From JALORV01 sp963703945 (GTDB lineage: Bacteria > Pseudomonadota > Gammaproteobacteria > Burkholderiales > Burkholderiaceae_F): 64,000 nucleotides of DNA. Every line of letters starts with the position of its first letter. Position 1 is the stretch's first letter. The stretch is taken from contig CAVPGM010000020.1 in the NCBI GenBank assembly GCA_963703945.1, forward strand, positions 1 to 64,000. Direction: 5' to 3'. Below are positions 9,216-18,151 of this stretch, piece by piece. The translations under genes were made by a program, and so were the position numbers. The notes beneath the pieces are model-generated. The model made no database searches and was not told where the DNA came from. It worked only from the letters and a program-made list of their open reading frames with translations.

Positions 9216-10157
9216 ATGATAGCGGGCCGTCAGACGACGCTTCGAAGCCCGGTAAGCCTTTCAGGGATTGGCGTCCATTCGGGCGTCCCGGCGACCATCA
9301 CCCTTCAACCCGCCGATGCCAACAGTGGAATTGTGTTCGTTCGCGCAGGTCGCGCCAATCAAGAGTTGCGCGCGAATGTTCGCTCGGTCTACGCGACCGA
9401 GTTCGCGACCGTTCTCGGCGATCAAGCGGGACCGCTCTGTGCGACGACAGAGCACGTGCTCGCCGCCTTTTGCGGCCTTGGCGTGGACAATGCCCTGGTC
9501 GAGATCGACGGGCCCGAGGTTCCGATTTTGGACGGCAGCGCCGAACCCTTCGTGGAAGCGATCGACCGGGCCGGGATCGCCTATACGGCCGCGCCGCGCC
9601 GCTATCTCAAAGTGCTGAAGCCGGTGCGGGTCGCCAACGGACGCGCCTCGGGCGAGTTGCGCCCCTATGAATTGGGCTTCCGCCTGGAGACCGAGATCGA
9701 TTTCGCGCATCCCTTGATCGGCCGGCAGACGATCGCCTTCAATCTCGATCCCGGCACGTTCCGCCGCGAAGTGGCGCGCGCGCGAACCTTCGGCTTCATG
9801 AGCGATGTCTCCAAGCTGTGGAGCGCCGGCTATGCGCTCGGCGCGAGCCTGGAGAACACGCTGGTCCTGGCCGAGGATCGCGTCCTCAATCCGGACGGGT
9901 TGCGCTTCGCCGACGAATTCGTTCGCCACAAGGCGCTCGACGCGATCGGCGATTTGTCGCTCGCCGGGGTCCCGCTCTGTGCGGCCTATCGCTCCGTGTG
10001 CGGCGGCCATAAACTCAATCATGCCGTGCTGTCCGCCTTGATAGCCGATCGTTCCGCCTGGACGATGGTGGACGCGGTTGCATCGCGCCGCGTGCGCGGC
10101 CGGGCGGAGCTTTCAACGGGATGCCCCGCGCCGGCCTTCGGGCCTGCTACGTCCTGA
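9216..10157 (+). CDS. lpxC: UDP-3-O-acyl-N-acetylglucosamine deacetylase
   Basis: Zinc amidohydrolase performing the committed step of lipid A synthesis; 313 residues. The first zinc-ligand motif TEHVLAAFCGLGVDNALVE lies near residue 78. The second, CGGHKLNHAVLSAL, lies near residues 261-274 and supplies the second His. The N-terminal part starts GRQTTLRSPVSLSGIGVHSG, the conserved first sandwich strand. The start is ATG at 9216. It follows ftsZ at the end of the division cluster, as in related bacteria, so envelope growth and division genes stay together. No anomalies. Confidence 0.96.
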   Translation: MIAGRQTTLRSPVSLSGIGVHSGVPATITLQPADANSGIVFVRAGRANQELRANVRSVYATEFATVLGDQAGPLCATTEHVLAAFCGLGVDNALVEIDGPEVPILDGSAEPFVEAIDRAGIAYTAAPRRYLKVLKPVRVANGRASGELRPYELGFRLETEIDFAHPLIGRQTIAFNLDPGTFRREVARARTFGFMSDVSKLWSAGYALGASLENTLVLAEDRVLNPDGLRFADEFVRHKALDAIGDLSLAGVPLCAAYRSVCGGHKLNHAVLSALIADRSAWTMVDAVASRRVRGRAELSTGCPAPAFGPATS

Positions 10158-10248
10158 GCCTCCGTCGGGGCTAGCACCCGCCACATTGCTGGCCGATTGT
10201 CAGGATTAATTACGCTTGGTCGAGGCGCGCTGCCGGCAGGGGGCCAAC

Positions 10249-11169
10249 ATGCGTGCGCCGCTGACGCGACCAGGGAGGGGCGAGGGGGTGTTCCCGGGGC
10301 TTTCAGCTTGCAAGGCATCGCGACGTGGAGGGCTGCTTGGCCTGCCGCGGCTTGTCGCGCTTCTTCCGATCCTGCTGATTATAGGCGCCTGCAGCAGTCT
10401 GCCTAACCTGTTCGGCGATAAGGAAGAGGTCACGCCGGATATTCCCGCCGACAAGCTCTATAATGAAGGCGTCTTTCTTCTCAGCGAAAAGAAGTTAGCG
10501 AAGGAGGCCGCCAAGAAGTTCGAAGAGGTCGACCGGCAGCATCCGTATTCCGAATGGGCGCGCAAGTCGCTGCTGATGTCGGCCTACGCCAATTACGAGG
10601 CGAAGCAGTATCAGGACGCGATTGGCACCGCCAAACGCTACATCTCGCTGCACCCCGGCAGCCCTGACGTCGCCTACGCCTACTATCTGGTCGGCGCCTC
10701 CTATTTCGATCAGATCACCGATGTGAGTCGCGACCAATCGGGCACGGAAAAGGCGATCGCCGCGCTGGAAGAGGTGATCCGCAAGTTCCCGGACTCGGAA
10801 TACGCATCCCAGGCGCGGAAAAAGATCGAGATCGGCCGCGACTATCTCGCCGCGAAGGAAATGGCTGTCGCGCGCTACTATCAGGGAAAGAAGAACTTCA
10901 TCGGCGCGATCAACCGATTCAAGGTCGTGGTGACGCAATATCAGACCACGCGGCATGTCGAAGAGGCGCTGATGCGGCTGACCGAGTGCTATATGGCGCT
11001 CGGGATCGTCAATGAGGCGCAGACCGCGGCCGCCGTGCTGGGGCATAATTTCCCGGACAGCCCATGGTACAAGGATGCCTACGCGCTGATGCGGCAGAAC
11101 GGGCTCGAACCTGCCGCGAACTCGGGATCGTGGATCAGCCGCGCATTCAAGCGCATCGGGCTCGGCTGA
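10249..11169 (+). CDS. bamD: Outer membrane assembly lipoprotein BamD
   Basis: TPR lipoprotein of the BAM complex that inserts beta-barrel proteins into the outer membrane. It has a basic, Gly-rich N-terminus, then a hydrophobic stretch ending in the lipobox IIGACSS, whose Cys is the lipidation site. TPR-type helices follow, starting DKLYNEGVFLLSEKKLAKEA, with HPYSEWARKSLLMSAYANYE. From the ATG at 10249 it has 306 residues; a TTG at 10216 would add 11. The signal segment is unusually long before the lipobox. The position lpxC-bamD-recN is conserved in this lineage. Confidence 0.94.
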   Translation: MRAPLTRPGRGEGVFPGLSACKASRRGGLLGLPRLVALLPILLIIGACSSLPNLFGDKEEVTPDIPADKLYNEGVFLLSEKKLAKEAAKKFEEVDRQHPYSEWARKSLLMSAYANYEAKQYQDAIGTAKRYISLHPGSPDVAYAYYLVGASYFDQITDVSRDQSGTEKAIAALEEVIRKFPDSEYASQARKKIEIGRDYLAAKEMAVARYYQGKKNFIGAINRFKVVVTQYQTTRHVEEALMRLTECYMALGIVNEAQTAAAVLGHNFPDSPWYKDAYALMRQNGLEPAANSGSWISRAFKRIGLG

Positions 11170-11339
11170 TCCGAGCCGAGCGAATTGAAGAGAACCGCGC
11201 CTTTTCCGCCCGTGCCGGGCTTGTCCCCGCCATCGGCGTCACTAAACATGCGCCTGCGAAATCGTGACTCGCGGGCCCGGGTCTTTTTCCGAGCCGCGGA
11301 CGCGGACAGTTCCACGAATGAGCGCGCGCGGTGGACGGC

Positions 11340-13013
11340 ATGCTGGTCCGACTCTCGATCCGCGACATTGTGCTGATCGACCGGCTGGACATCGAGTTCG
11401 CCGGGGGCCTTTCCGTGCTCACCGGCGAAACGGGCGCCGGCAAGTCGATACTGCTCGACGCCTTCGCGCTCGCGTTGGGTGCGCGCGGCGATGCGGGCCT
11501 GGTCCGCGCCGGCGCCGAGCAGGGACAGGTGACGGCCGTGTTCGAAACGGAGGCCGGCCACCCCGTCCATACGTTCCTTGCGGCGAACGAGATCGCGGCT
11601 GAGGATCAATTGATCCTGCGTCGCGTGCAGTTTGCGGACGGCCGCACGCGCGCCTTTGTCAATGACCAGCCGGTCTCGCTGCAAGTGTTGAAGGGACTGG
11701 GCCGCATGCTGGTCGAAATCCACGGCCAGCACGACGAGCGCGCGCTGGTCGACCCTGCCAGTCACCGTCGTCTGCTCGATGCGTTCGGGGGCCTCGACGG
11801 CGAGGCGGTGGCGGTTGCGGAGGCCTGGGAGCGGCGGCGGGCGGCGCAGGAGGCGCTCGCCGCGCAACGCGCCGAGGTCGAGCGTGCGCGGCGCGAGGCG
11901 GACTGGCTGCGCCATGCGGTCGAGGAGTTGAACGCGCTCGCGCCGCAACCCGGCGAGGAGACGGCACTCGCCGAACGCCGCGCGGGCATGATGCAGGCGG
12001 AGAAGGTCGCCGAGGATTTGCGCGACGCGCATGCGACGCTGACCAGTGCGCAGTCGCCGACCCCGCTGCTGGCGGCGGCTGTGCGCCGTCTCGAACGCCG
12101 GCAAGCACAAGCCGCTGGACTCGTTGCGCCGGTGGTGAAGGCGATCGACGGTGCGCTCACCGCGCTCGACGAAGCGCGCGCTCAGCTTGAAGCGGCGCTT
12201 GCATCGGTGGAACACGATCCGCATGCGCTCGAGCGGATCGAGGAGCGTCTGTTCGCCCTGCGCGCCGCCGGCCGCAAATACAATGTAAGGGTCGACGATC
12301 TCGCCGCGCTTGCTCGGCGCTATGGCGGCGACCTCGCTTTGATCGACGCCGGGGCGGAACGGCTCGCTGCGCTCGAACGCGACGCGGCTGAACTCAGCCG
12401 GCGTTATGACGATGCCGCCGCGGCGCTGTCGCGGCGCCGCGGGCAAGCAGCGGCGGCGCTCGACACGGCGGTCAATCGCGAACTCAAACCGCTAAGGCTT
12501 GAACACGCAAAGTTCTCGACGGAAATGGCGTCCGGGCCGGAGCGGCCAGGGGCGCATGGGATCGACCGCGTCGCCTTCTTCGTGCGCACCAATCCGGGCA
12601 CCCCGCCGGGCCCCCTGATGGACGTCGCGTCGGGCGGCGAGCTCGCCCGTTTTCTGCTTGCGCTGAAGGTCGCGATCGTCGATCGCGGCTCAGCGCCCAC
12701 CCTCGTCTTCGACGAAATCGATACGGCGGTCGGCGGCGCGGTCGCCGATGCGATCGGGCTGCGTCTCGCGCGGCTCGCTGGCGCGGTGCAGGTGATTGCG
12801 GTCACGCACGCGCCGCAGGTCGCCGCCCGCGCCGAAAACCATTATCTCATCGCCAAGGAGCCGCTCGACCGCGGCAAACGGGTCGCGACCCGCGTCGCCC
12901 CGCTCGATGCCGCGCGCCGGCGTGAGGAGATCGCCCGCATGCTGGCGGGCGCCGAAATCACGGCAGAAGCGCGCGCCGCCGCGGAAAGGCTGATCCAGGC
13001 CGCCGCCGAGTGA
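11340..13013 (+). CDS. recN: DNA repair protein RecN
   Basis: SMC-like ATPase acting early in double-strand break repair; 557 residues from the ATG at 11340. The N-terminal half-site begins MLVRLSIRDIVLIDRLDIEF with Walker A GETGAGKSILLDA near residue 31. A long Ala/Arg/Glu-rich coiled-coil region occupies roughly residues 150-390. The C-terminal half-site has the signature DVASGGELARFLLALK near 422 and Walker B TLVFDEIDTAVGG near 453. A GTG at 11331 would add three residues. It converges with the enamidase gene, with 60 bases between the stops. Confidence 0.96.
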   Translation: MLVRLSIRDIVLIDRLDIEFAGGLSVLTGETGAGKSILLDAFALALGARGDAGLVRAGAEQGQVTAVFETEAGHPVHTFLAANEIAAEDQLILRRVQFADGRTRAFVNDQPVSLQVLKGLGRMLVEIHGQHDERALVDPASHRRLLDAFGGLDGEAVAVAEAWERRRAAQEALAAQRAEVERARREADWLRHAVEELNALAPQPGEETALAERRAGMMQAEKVAEDLRDAHATLTSAQSPTPLLAAAVRRLERRQAQAAGLVAPVVKAIDGALTALDEARAQLEAALASVEHDPHALERIEERLFALRAAGRKYNVRVDDLAALARRYGGDLALIDAGAERLAALERDAAELSRRYDDAAAALSRRRGQAAAALDTAVNRELKPLRLEHAKFSTEMASGPERPGAHGIDRVAFFVRTNPGTPPGPLMDVASGGELARFLLALKVAIVDRGSAPTLVFDEIDTAVGGAVADAIGLRLARLAGAVQVIAVTHAPQVAARAENHYLIAKEPLDRGKRVATRVAPLDAARRREEIARMLAGAEITAEARAAAERLIQAAAE

Positions 13014-13073
13014 GCACGGCGTGGTCGTTCCCCTCTCCCGAGCCAGGTGAAGGACGCCGGGCGTCGTGCGCGA

Positions 13074-14270
13074 TCACAGGACCTGTTCGGGGATTGCGGT
13101 TGCGGGCGGGGTATTGCGGCTGCGGCCGGCGCGGACGAGCCCGTCGATCACCACCATGCCGATGCCGGGAAGGTCGCCGAGCGCAACGCTGTCCAGCAAG
13201 GTCTTGCCGGCCGAGTGCTGGGCACGATCCATAAAGACGAAATCAGCGGCGCGGCCGGGCTCGATGATGCCGCAGTCGAGCTGGCGCAGACGGGCAGTGT
13301 TGCCCGTTGCGAAGCAGAACGCCACCTCCGCCGGGACGCCGCCCAGCGAGGACAGCATCGCGACCATGCGGATGATGCCGAGCGGCTGGACGCCGGAGCC
13401 GGCCGGTCCGTCGGTGCCGAGGATCACCCGGTCGAGCTGATTGAGCTCGCGCGCGGTGCGCAGGGTGTAGAGCGCCGCCCGCTCATTGCCGTTGTGCACC
13501 AGTTCGAGGCTGCGGCGGCAACTTTCGCAGATGCAGCGGATCTGATCGTCGGGCAGCGCCGTGTGCCCGCCGTTGATGTGGCCGACCACGTCCGCGTCGC
13601 ATTCGAGCACGACGTCCTTGTCGATCAGGCCGGAGCCGGGGATCGACGGCCCGCCGGTGTGGATCGTGCTCTGGATGCCGTATTTGCGCGCCCAGGCGAC
13701 CATCTTGCGGCCGGTGGGCCCGTCCTTGACGCCGCCGAGCCCGATTTCGCCAAGCAGCTTCACGCCCGCCTGGGCAAGCTCGCGAAAATCGTCCTCCACC
13801 ATGCCTTGCTCGATCACCGGCGCGCCGGCATGCAGCTTCACGCCATTGGCCCGAAACGCCGAGTAGATGCGCTGCGCGGTGATCGCCATCGCCTTCAGGC
13901 CGACCACGTCGCGCGGCCGGCCGGGCATGTGCACCTCGCCGGCCGAGATCATGGTGGTGACGCCGCCGTGCAGGGAGGAATTGATCCAGTTGAGCTGGCT
14001 CTGGCGGGGCGTCCAATCGCCCGCCACCGGATGGACATGGCTGTCGATCAGTCCCGGCGCGACCGCCGTGCCGTGCGCGTCGATGACCGTGGTTGCGCCT
14101 TCGGTATCGATCTCCTTAGCGCGGCCGACTGCGGCGATGCGTCCGTCGACCGCGACGACGGTGTCGGCATCGAGGATCGGGCGCTCCAACAGGCCGGACA
14201 AGACGAGCCCGATATTGCGGATCACCAGCTTGGTCGGGTGGCTGGGTGTGGCGTGCGCATCATGCGCCAT
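13074..14270 (-). CDS. ena: Enamidase (6-oxo-tetrahydronicotinate ring-opening amidohydrolase)
   Basis: A 398-residue member of the metal-dependent amidohydrolase superfamily closely resembling enamidase of Eubacterium barkeri, which opens 1,4,5,6-tetrahydro-6-oxonicotinate to 2-formylglutarate plus ammonia. Shared features include KLVIRNIGLVLSG at the N-terminus, LHGGVTTMISAG, GEIGLGGVKD, HTGGPSIPGS, VVGHINGGHTA and the C-terminal end RNTPPA. The metal motif is PGLIDSHVHPVAGD. The ATG at 14270 is preceded by a strong ggaggaggcacc. The likely partner reductase is encoded at 60852, and both loci share an upstream palindrome. Assignment comes from remembered similarity; a related amidohydrolase with another cyclic amide substrate is the main alternative. 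Confidence 0.85.
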   Translation of the reverse strand: MAHDAHATPSHPTKLVIRNIGLVLSGLLERPILDADTVVAVDGRIAAVGRAKEIDTEGATTVIDAHGTAVAPGLIDSHVHPVAGDWTPRQSQLNWINSSLHGGVTTMISAGEVHMPGRPRDVVGLKAMAITAQRIYSAFRANGVKLHAGAPVIEQGMVEDDFRELAQAGVKLLGEIGLGGVKDGPTGRKMVAWARKYGIQSTIHTGGPSIPGSGLIDKDVVLECDADVVGHINGGHTALPDDQIRCICESCRRSLELVHNGNERAALYTLRTARELNQLDRVILGTDGPAGSGVQPLGIIRMVAMLSSLGGVPAEVAFCFATGNTARLRQLDCGIIEPGRAADFVFMDRAQHSAGKTLLDSVALGDLPGIGMVVIDGLVRAGRSRNTPPATAIPEQVL

Positions 14271-14765
14271 GGTGCCTCCTCCGGACCTTCGCGCGGGGTC
14301 CCTGCGATCGCCGTTCGAGGCGCGGCGCCCGTCGCCGCGCCGCCCGGACCGCCCTTGCCCCCCGCGGCATATTGCAGCATGGACCGAGTTTATTAGTATA
14401 CAAACAATGCCGCGGCGACAAGTCGGCAGGAGGAAAGAGCGTTTGCTCCCGCCGGCGCGATCATGCAGCATTTCGCATTTTTATTATTTCTTCCACTGTC
14501 CGATGCTCGATCGGCTGACTGGTTCCCGGTCAAGTTGCGATCGCAGCCCAAGATGACGCCGTCATGCTCATGGATTGTGCGGAGCGGGAGCGAATATGAA
14601 GATTTGTTTACCCTCCGACGATTGCCGGCGCGCCGACACTGGGCGCAAACGCCGACGACTGGCTTCGGCAATTCACAGCGGCAGGATGTCCCCGACAAAT
14701 TTTGATTTCGAGCAAACGGCGCAAACTGCTATCCGGGGCGCAACGAATCGCAGGGAGTCCGTTCG
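14271..14765. promoter_or_regulatory. Divergent intergenic region between enamidase and carboxyltransferase genes
   Basis: These 495 bases hold no recognisable gene. The clearest element is the palindrome-like site at 14389-14408, about 120 bases upstream of the enamidase start. The part from 14410 to 14765 is presumed leader for the rightward gene; the sequence cagggag at 14751-14757 may serve as its ribosome binding site. Confidence 0.5.
14389..14408. promoter_or_regulatory. Putative operator, shared with the 57 kb catabolic operon
   Basis: TTTATTAGTATACAAACAAT is an imperfect palindrome centred on GTATAC. It matches the site at 57069-57088 (TTTGTTAGTGTACGAACAAA) at 16 of 20 positions, and three of the four differences are A/G transitions. 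A GT-N2-AC core is typical of many GntR-family operators, but the regulator is not in the window. The shared site suggests co-regulation of the two loci. Confidence 0.7.
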
Positions 14766-16148
14766 GTGGCAAGCAATACGCCCGTGAAAATCGTCGAAAC
14801 CGTCTTGCGCGACGGCCATCAGTCGCTCGCCGCAACGCGCATGCGGACCTCGGATATGGTGCCGGTCCTCGAAGAGATGGACGAGATCGGCTACTTCTCG
14901 CTGGAGGCTTGGGGCGGCGCGACCTTCGACGCCTGCCTGCGCTTCCTCGACGAGGACCCGTGGGAGCGCCTGCGCATCCTCAAGACGTACTGCAAGAAGA
15001 CTCCGCTGCAGATGCTGCTGCGCGGGCAGAACGTGCTCGGCTACAATCACTACGCCGACGACGTGGTGACGGATTTCGTCATGCGCGCGGTCGATAACGG
15101 CATCGGCGTGATGCGGATTTTCGACGCGCTCAACGACGTGCGCAACCTGGAAGTGGCGATGCGCGCGGCCAAGCGCGCCGGCGCGCATGTGCAAGGGGCG
15201 ATCGTCTACACCATCAGCCCCTATCACACGGTCGACAATTTCGTGCAGGTCGCGCGCGACCTCGTCGATCTCGGCGCCGACGCCATCTGCATCAAGGACA
15301 TGGCGGGGCTGCTGGCGCCATACGTCGCTTACGATCTCGTCAAGCGGATCAAGACCGAGCTCGGCGCGATCGTGGACGTGCACTGCCACTACACCAGCGG
15401 CATGGCGTCGATGACGTATCTGAAGGCGATCGAAGCGGGCGCCGACATCGTCGACTGCGCCCTGTCGCCCTTCGCCCTCGGCACCTCCCAGCCCGCGACC
15501 GAGGCGCTCGTCGCCGCGCTCGAGGGCCAGCCGCGCGACACCGGCATCGATAAGGAGAAGCTCTATCCGATCGCCGACCATTTCCGAGTCGTGAAGAAGG
15601 AGCTGGCCAGGGAGTTCAAGCTCGACACTGCGATCGACATCGACACCAAGGTTCTCACCTTCCAGATTCCCGGCGGCATGCTCTCCAACTTCCTCAATCA
15701 GATGAAGCAGCAGGGCAAGGCCGACAAATATGCGGAGCTGCTCGAGGAAATGCCGCGCGTGCGGGCCGAGGTCGGTTATCCGCCGCTGGTCACCCCGACC
15801 AGCCAGATCGTCGGCTCGATGGCGGCCTTCAACGTCATCTGCGGCCGCTACAAGGTCGTGCCGCAGGAGATCAAGGATCTCGCGCGCGGCGCCTATGGCC
15901 GAACCCCGGCGCCGATCAACGGCGCGATGCGGGAAGTCATCGAAGGGGCGGACATCATCGAGCATCGGCCGGCGGACGACATCCCGCCGCAGATGGTCTC
16001 GCTCGGGCTGATGCTGGCCGCCAAGGGCTACCCGGACGCTACGCCGGAGGATGTTCTGACCTATGCGTTATTCCCCGAAGTGGCGTTGAAATTCTTCTCC
16101 ACCCATCGGCAGCCTCTTGGCGAGCACGTGCTGGAATTTTCGGAGTAA
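14766..16148 (+). CDS. Stand-alone carboxyltransferase subunit (pyruvate carboxylase B / transcarboxylase 5S type)
   Basis: A TIM-barrel carboxyltransferase of 460 residues using pyruvate/oxaloacetate chemistry. Seen: LRDGHQSLAATRM near residue 14 (metal Asp), the carbamylated-Lys motif CIKDMAGLLAP near 177, and the metal His pair in VDVHCHYTSGMASM near 207. The C-terminal helical PYC_OADA domain follows, then the protein ends at LEFSE with no biotinyl domain, so a separate biotin carrier and carboxylase must exist elsewhere. The start is GTG at 14766. Candidate roles are the B subunit of a two-part pyruvate carboxylase, an oxaloacetate decarboxylase alpha-like protein, or a transcarboxylase 5S. 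A terminator follows. Confidence 0.85.
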   Translation: MASNTPVKIVETVLRDGHQSLAATRMRTSDMVPVLEEMDEIGYFSLEAWGGATFDACLRFLDEDPWERLRILKTYCKKTPLQMLLRGQNVLGYNHYADDVVTDFVMRAVDNGIGVMRIFDALNDVRNLEVAMRAAKRAGAHVQGAIVYTISPYHTVDNFVQVARDLVDLGADAICIKDMAGLLAPYVAYDLVKRIKTELGAIVDVHCHYTSGMASMTYLKAIEAGADIVDCALSPFALGTSQPATEALVAALEGQPRDTGIDKEKLYPIADHFRVVKKELAREFKLDTAIDIDTKVLTFQIPGGMLSNFLNQMKQQGKADKYAELLEEMPRVRAEVGYPPLVTPTSQIVGSMAAFNVICGRYKVVPQEIKDLARGAYGRTPAPINGAMREVIEGADIIEHRPADDIPPQMVSLGLMLAAKGYPDATPEDVLTYALFPEVALKFFSTHRQPLGEHVLEFSE

Positions 16149-16286
16149 GTCCTCGTCGCGGCGGCCGGCGCGGGGCTGTCTGCGACCGCGGAATTTTCTA
16201 TCTGCGATGGAACCCGAAACAGGGTCCGGCGTTGGTTCTTTGTGCACGGGCGATTCGATTCGTCGGAAAGTCCGAGGCACAAAGGG

Positions 16287-16322
16287 AGAGCCCCCGACAC
16301 CACGCGGGGGCTCTACCTTTTT
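16287..16322 (+). terminator. Rho-independent terminator after the carboxyltransferase gene
   Basis: AGAGCCCCCG (16287-16296) pairs perfectly with CGGGGGCTCT (16305-16314) around an 8-base loop, followed by ACCTTTTT. It may also serve the convergent ALDH gene that ends at 16364. Confidence 0.85.
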
Positions 16323-16363
16323 GGCGGCCGTAGAGCCGCGCAGGGGCGCGGGGGGCGGTCCGA

Positions 16364-17875
16364 TCAGACGTCGAACCGAACGCCTTGGGCGAGCGGTAGC
16401 TCTCGCCCGTAATTGATGGCGCTGGTGAGGCGACGCATATAGGCCTTCCAGGCGTCCGACCCCGCCTCGCGGCCGCCGCCGGTCTCCTTCTCGCCGCCGA
16501 AGGCGCCGCCGATTTCTGCGCCCGAGGGTCCCATATTGACGTTCGCGATGCCGCAGTCCGATCCCGCGGCGGAGAGGAAGAGTTCCGCTTCCCTCAAGTC
16601 GGCGGTGAAGATCGACGACGACAGGCCGTGCGGAACCGAATTGTGCATCGCCAAGGCGTCCTGGAACTCGGAATACGGCATCACGTAGAGGATGGGCGCG
16701 AAAGTTTCGCGCAGGACCGGGCCGATCTGCCCCGGCATTTCGACCAAAGCAGGCCGCACGTAATAGGCTTCCGCGTGCTGGTCCAGCGCGTAGCGCCCGC
16801 CGCCGAAAATATCCCCGCCCGCCGCGCGGGCCTCAGCGAGCGCGGCCTCCATCCGGTGAAAGGCCGGCGCATCGATCAGCGGGCCGACCAATATGTCTGG
16901 GTCGAGGAGCGGGTTGCCGATCCGCACCGAGGCATAGACCCGCTTGAGCTTGGCGATGAGCGCCGCATAGATGTTGCGGTGCACGAACAGGCGGCGGAGC
17001 GACGTGCATCGCTGGCCGGCGGTGCCGATGGCGGCAAAAGCAATCGCGCGCACTGCCAGGTCGAGGTCGGCCGAGGGGCAGACGATCGAGGCGTTGTTGC
17101 CGCCGAGTTCGAGGATGGCCCGCGCGAAGCGCTGCGCAAGCCGCGGGCCCACCTTGCGCCCCATCGTCGTCGAGCCGGTCGCTGAAACGAGCGGGACGCG
17201 CGCATCGTCCACCAGCGTTTCGCCGATCTCGGGCCCGCCGATCAGCACAGCGGAAAGGCCGTCGGGCGCGCCGAACCGCGCCGCGGCGCGTTCGTATAGG
17301 GCTTGCACGGCGAGCGCGGTGAGCGGCGTCTTCTCCGATGGCTTCCAGACGACCGGGCAGCCGCAGACGAAGGCAAGCGCCGCATTCCACGCCCATACCG
17401 CGACCGGGAAATTGAAACTCGTGATCACCCCGACTGGGCCGAGCGGGTGCCACTGCTCCATCATGCGATGGTGCGGCCGCTCGCTCGCGATGGTGAGACC
17501 ATAGAGCTGGCGCGAGAGGCCGAGAGCGAAGTCGCAGATGTCGAGCATTTCCTGCACCTCGCCAAGCCCTTCCGACAGGATTTTCCCTGCCTCGATGGTG
17601 ACGAGACGGCCGAGCGCCGGTTTGGCGGCGCGCAGCTCCTCGAAGATCATGCGAATAAGCTCGCCGCGCTGCGGAGGAGGAACGGCGCGCCACGTCTGGA
17701 AGGCCTTCTTTGCCTGCTCGATGGCCCGATCGGCGGCGGCTGCGTCGGCGTCCTGCACCTTCGCGATGATCTCGCCGGTCAGCGGCGAACGCACGGCCCG
17801 CGATCCGCGCCCGTACTGCTCCGGCGGCACGCCGAAAGTTGCGAGAAGGTGATCAGCCTCGTCGGCGACGGACAT
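16364..17875 (-). CDS. ALDH7-family semialdehyde dehydrogenase (alpha-aminoadipic semialdehyde / piperideine-6-carboxylate type)
   Basis: NAD-dependent aldehyde dehydrogenase of 503 residues. It has the ALDH7 hallmarks STTMGRKVGPRLAQRF, LELGGNNASIVCPSADLDL (the Glu-containing motif) and the catalytic-Cys segment GTAGQRCTSLRRL. The near-C-terminal motif is GPSGAEIGGAFGGEKETGGG. Family members oxidise alpha-aminoadipic semialdehyde in lysine degradation; some act on related cyclic imines. The ATG at 17875 is preceded by gggagcg. It is transcribed divergently from putA across 276 bases, which suggests a shared role in cyclic amino acid breakdown (proline, pipecolate/lysine). That link is inference. 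Confidence 0.9.
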   Translation of the reverse strand: MSVADEADHLLATFGVPPEQYGRGSRAVRSPLTGEIIAKVQDADAAAADRAIEQAKKAFQTWRAVPPPQRGELIRMIFEELRAAKPALGRLVTIEAGKILSEGLGEVQEMLDICDFALGLSRQLYGLTIASERPHHRMMEQWHPLGPVGVITSFNFPVAVWAWNAALAFVCGCPVVWKPSEKTPLTALAVQALYERAAARFGAPDGLSAVLIGGPEIGETLVDDARVPLVSATGSTTMGRKVGPRLAQRFARAILELGGNNASIVCPSADLDLAVRAIAFAAIGTAGQRCTSLRRLFVHRNIYAALIAKLKRVYASVRIGNPLLDPDILVGPLIDAPAFHRMEAALAEARAAGGDIFGGGRYALDQHAEAYYVRPALVEMPGQIGPVLRETFAPILYVMPYSEFQDALAMHNSVPHGLSSSIFTADLREAELFLSAAGSDCGIANVNMGPSGAEIGGAFGGEKETGGGREAGSDAWKAYMRRLTSAINYGRELPLAQGVRFDV

Positions 17876-18151
17876 CGAACGCTCCCTTTGGCCATCATCG
17901 ATTCCGAGCTATTCTTTCGCTTGCCGGGTTGTGAAAGATCAGGCTCGGGCCGCGGGTTTCGCCTCCTCGGCCGGCGAAGGCGAGGGGTCCGGCAAACGCG
18001 AAGCGGCTCTCGACGGAGTATTGCCGCTAACGCGAGCTTTGGCGACGGCTGGATCGTCCGAGTGGGCGTCAGGGTGGTTAGCAAGATCGCCGCGCCTGCC
18101 TATCTCGGGGCCTGTGATGGCCTGGCCCGGCCACTCCGCGGCGGACACGCG

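Noticed and set aside
9022..9219. 65-codon ORF between ftsZ and lpxC
   Set aside because: No recognisable motif or ribosome binding site, and it overlaps the lpxC start; treated as non-coding leader.
13047..14396. A 449-codon plus-strand ORF opposite the enamidase gene
   Set aside because: No protein-like motifs; the enamidase reading on the other strand has a good ribosome binding site and full family similarity.
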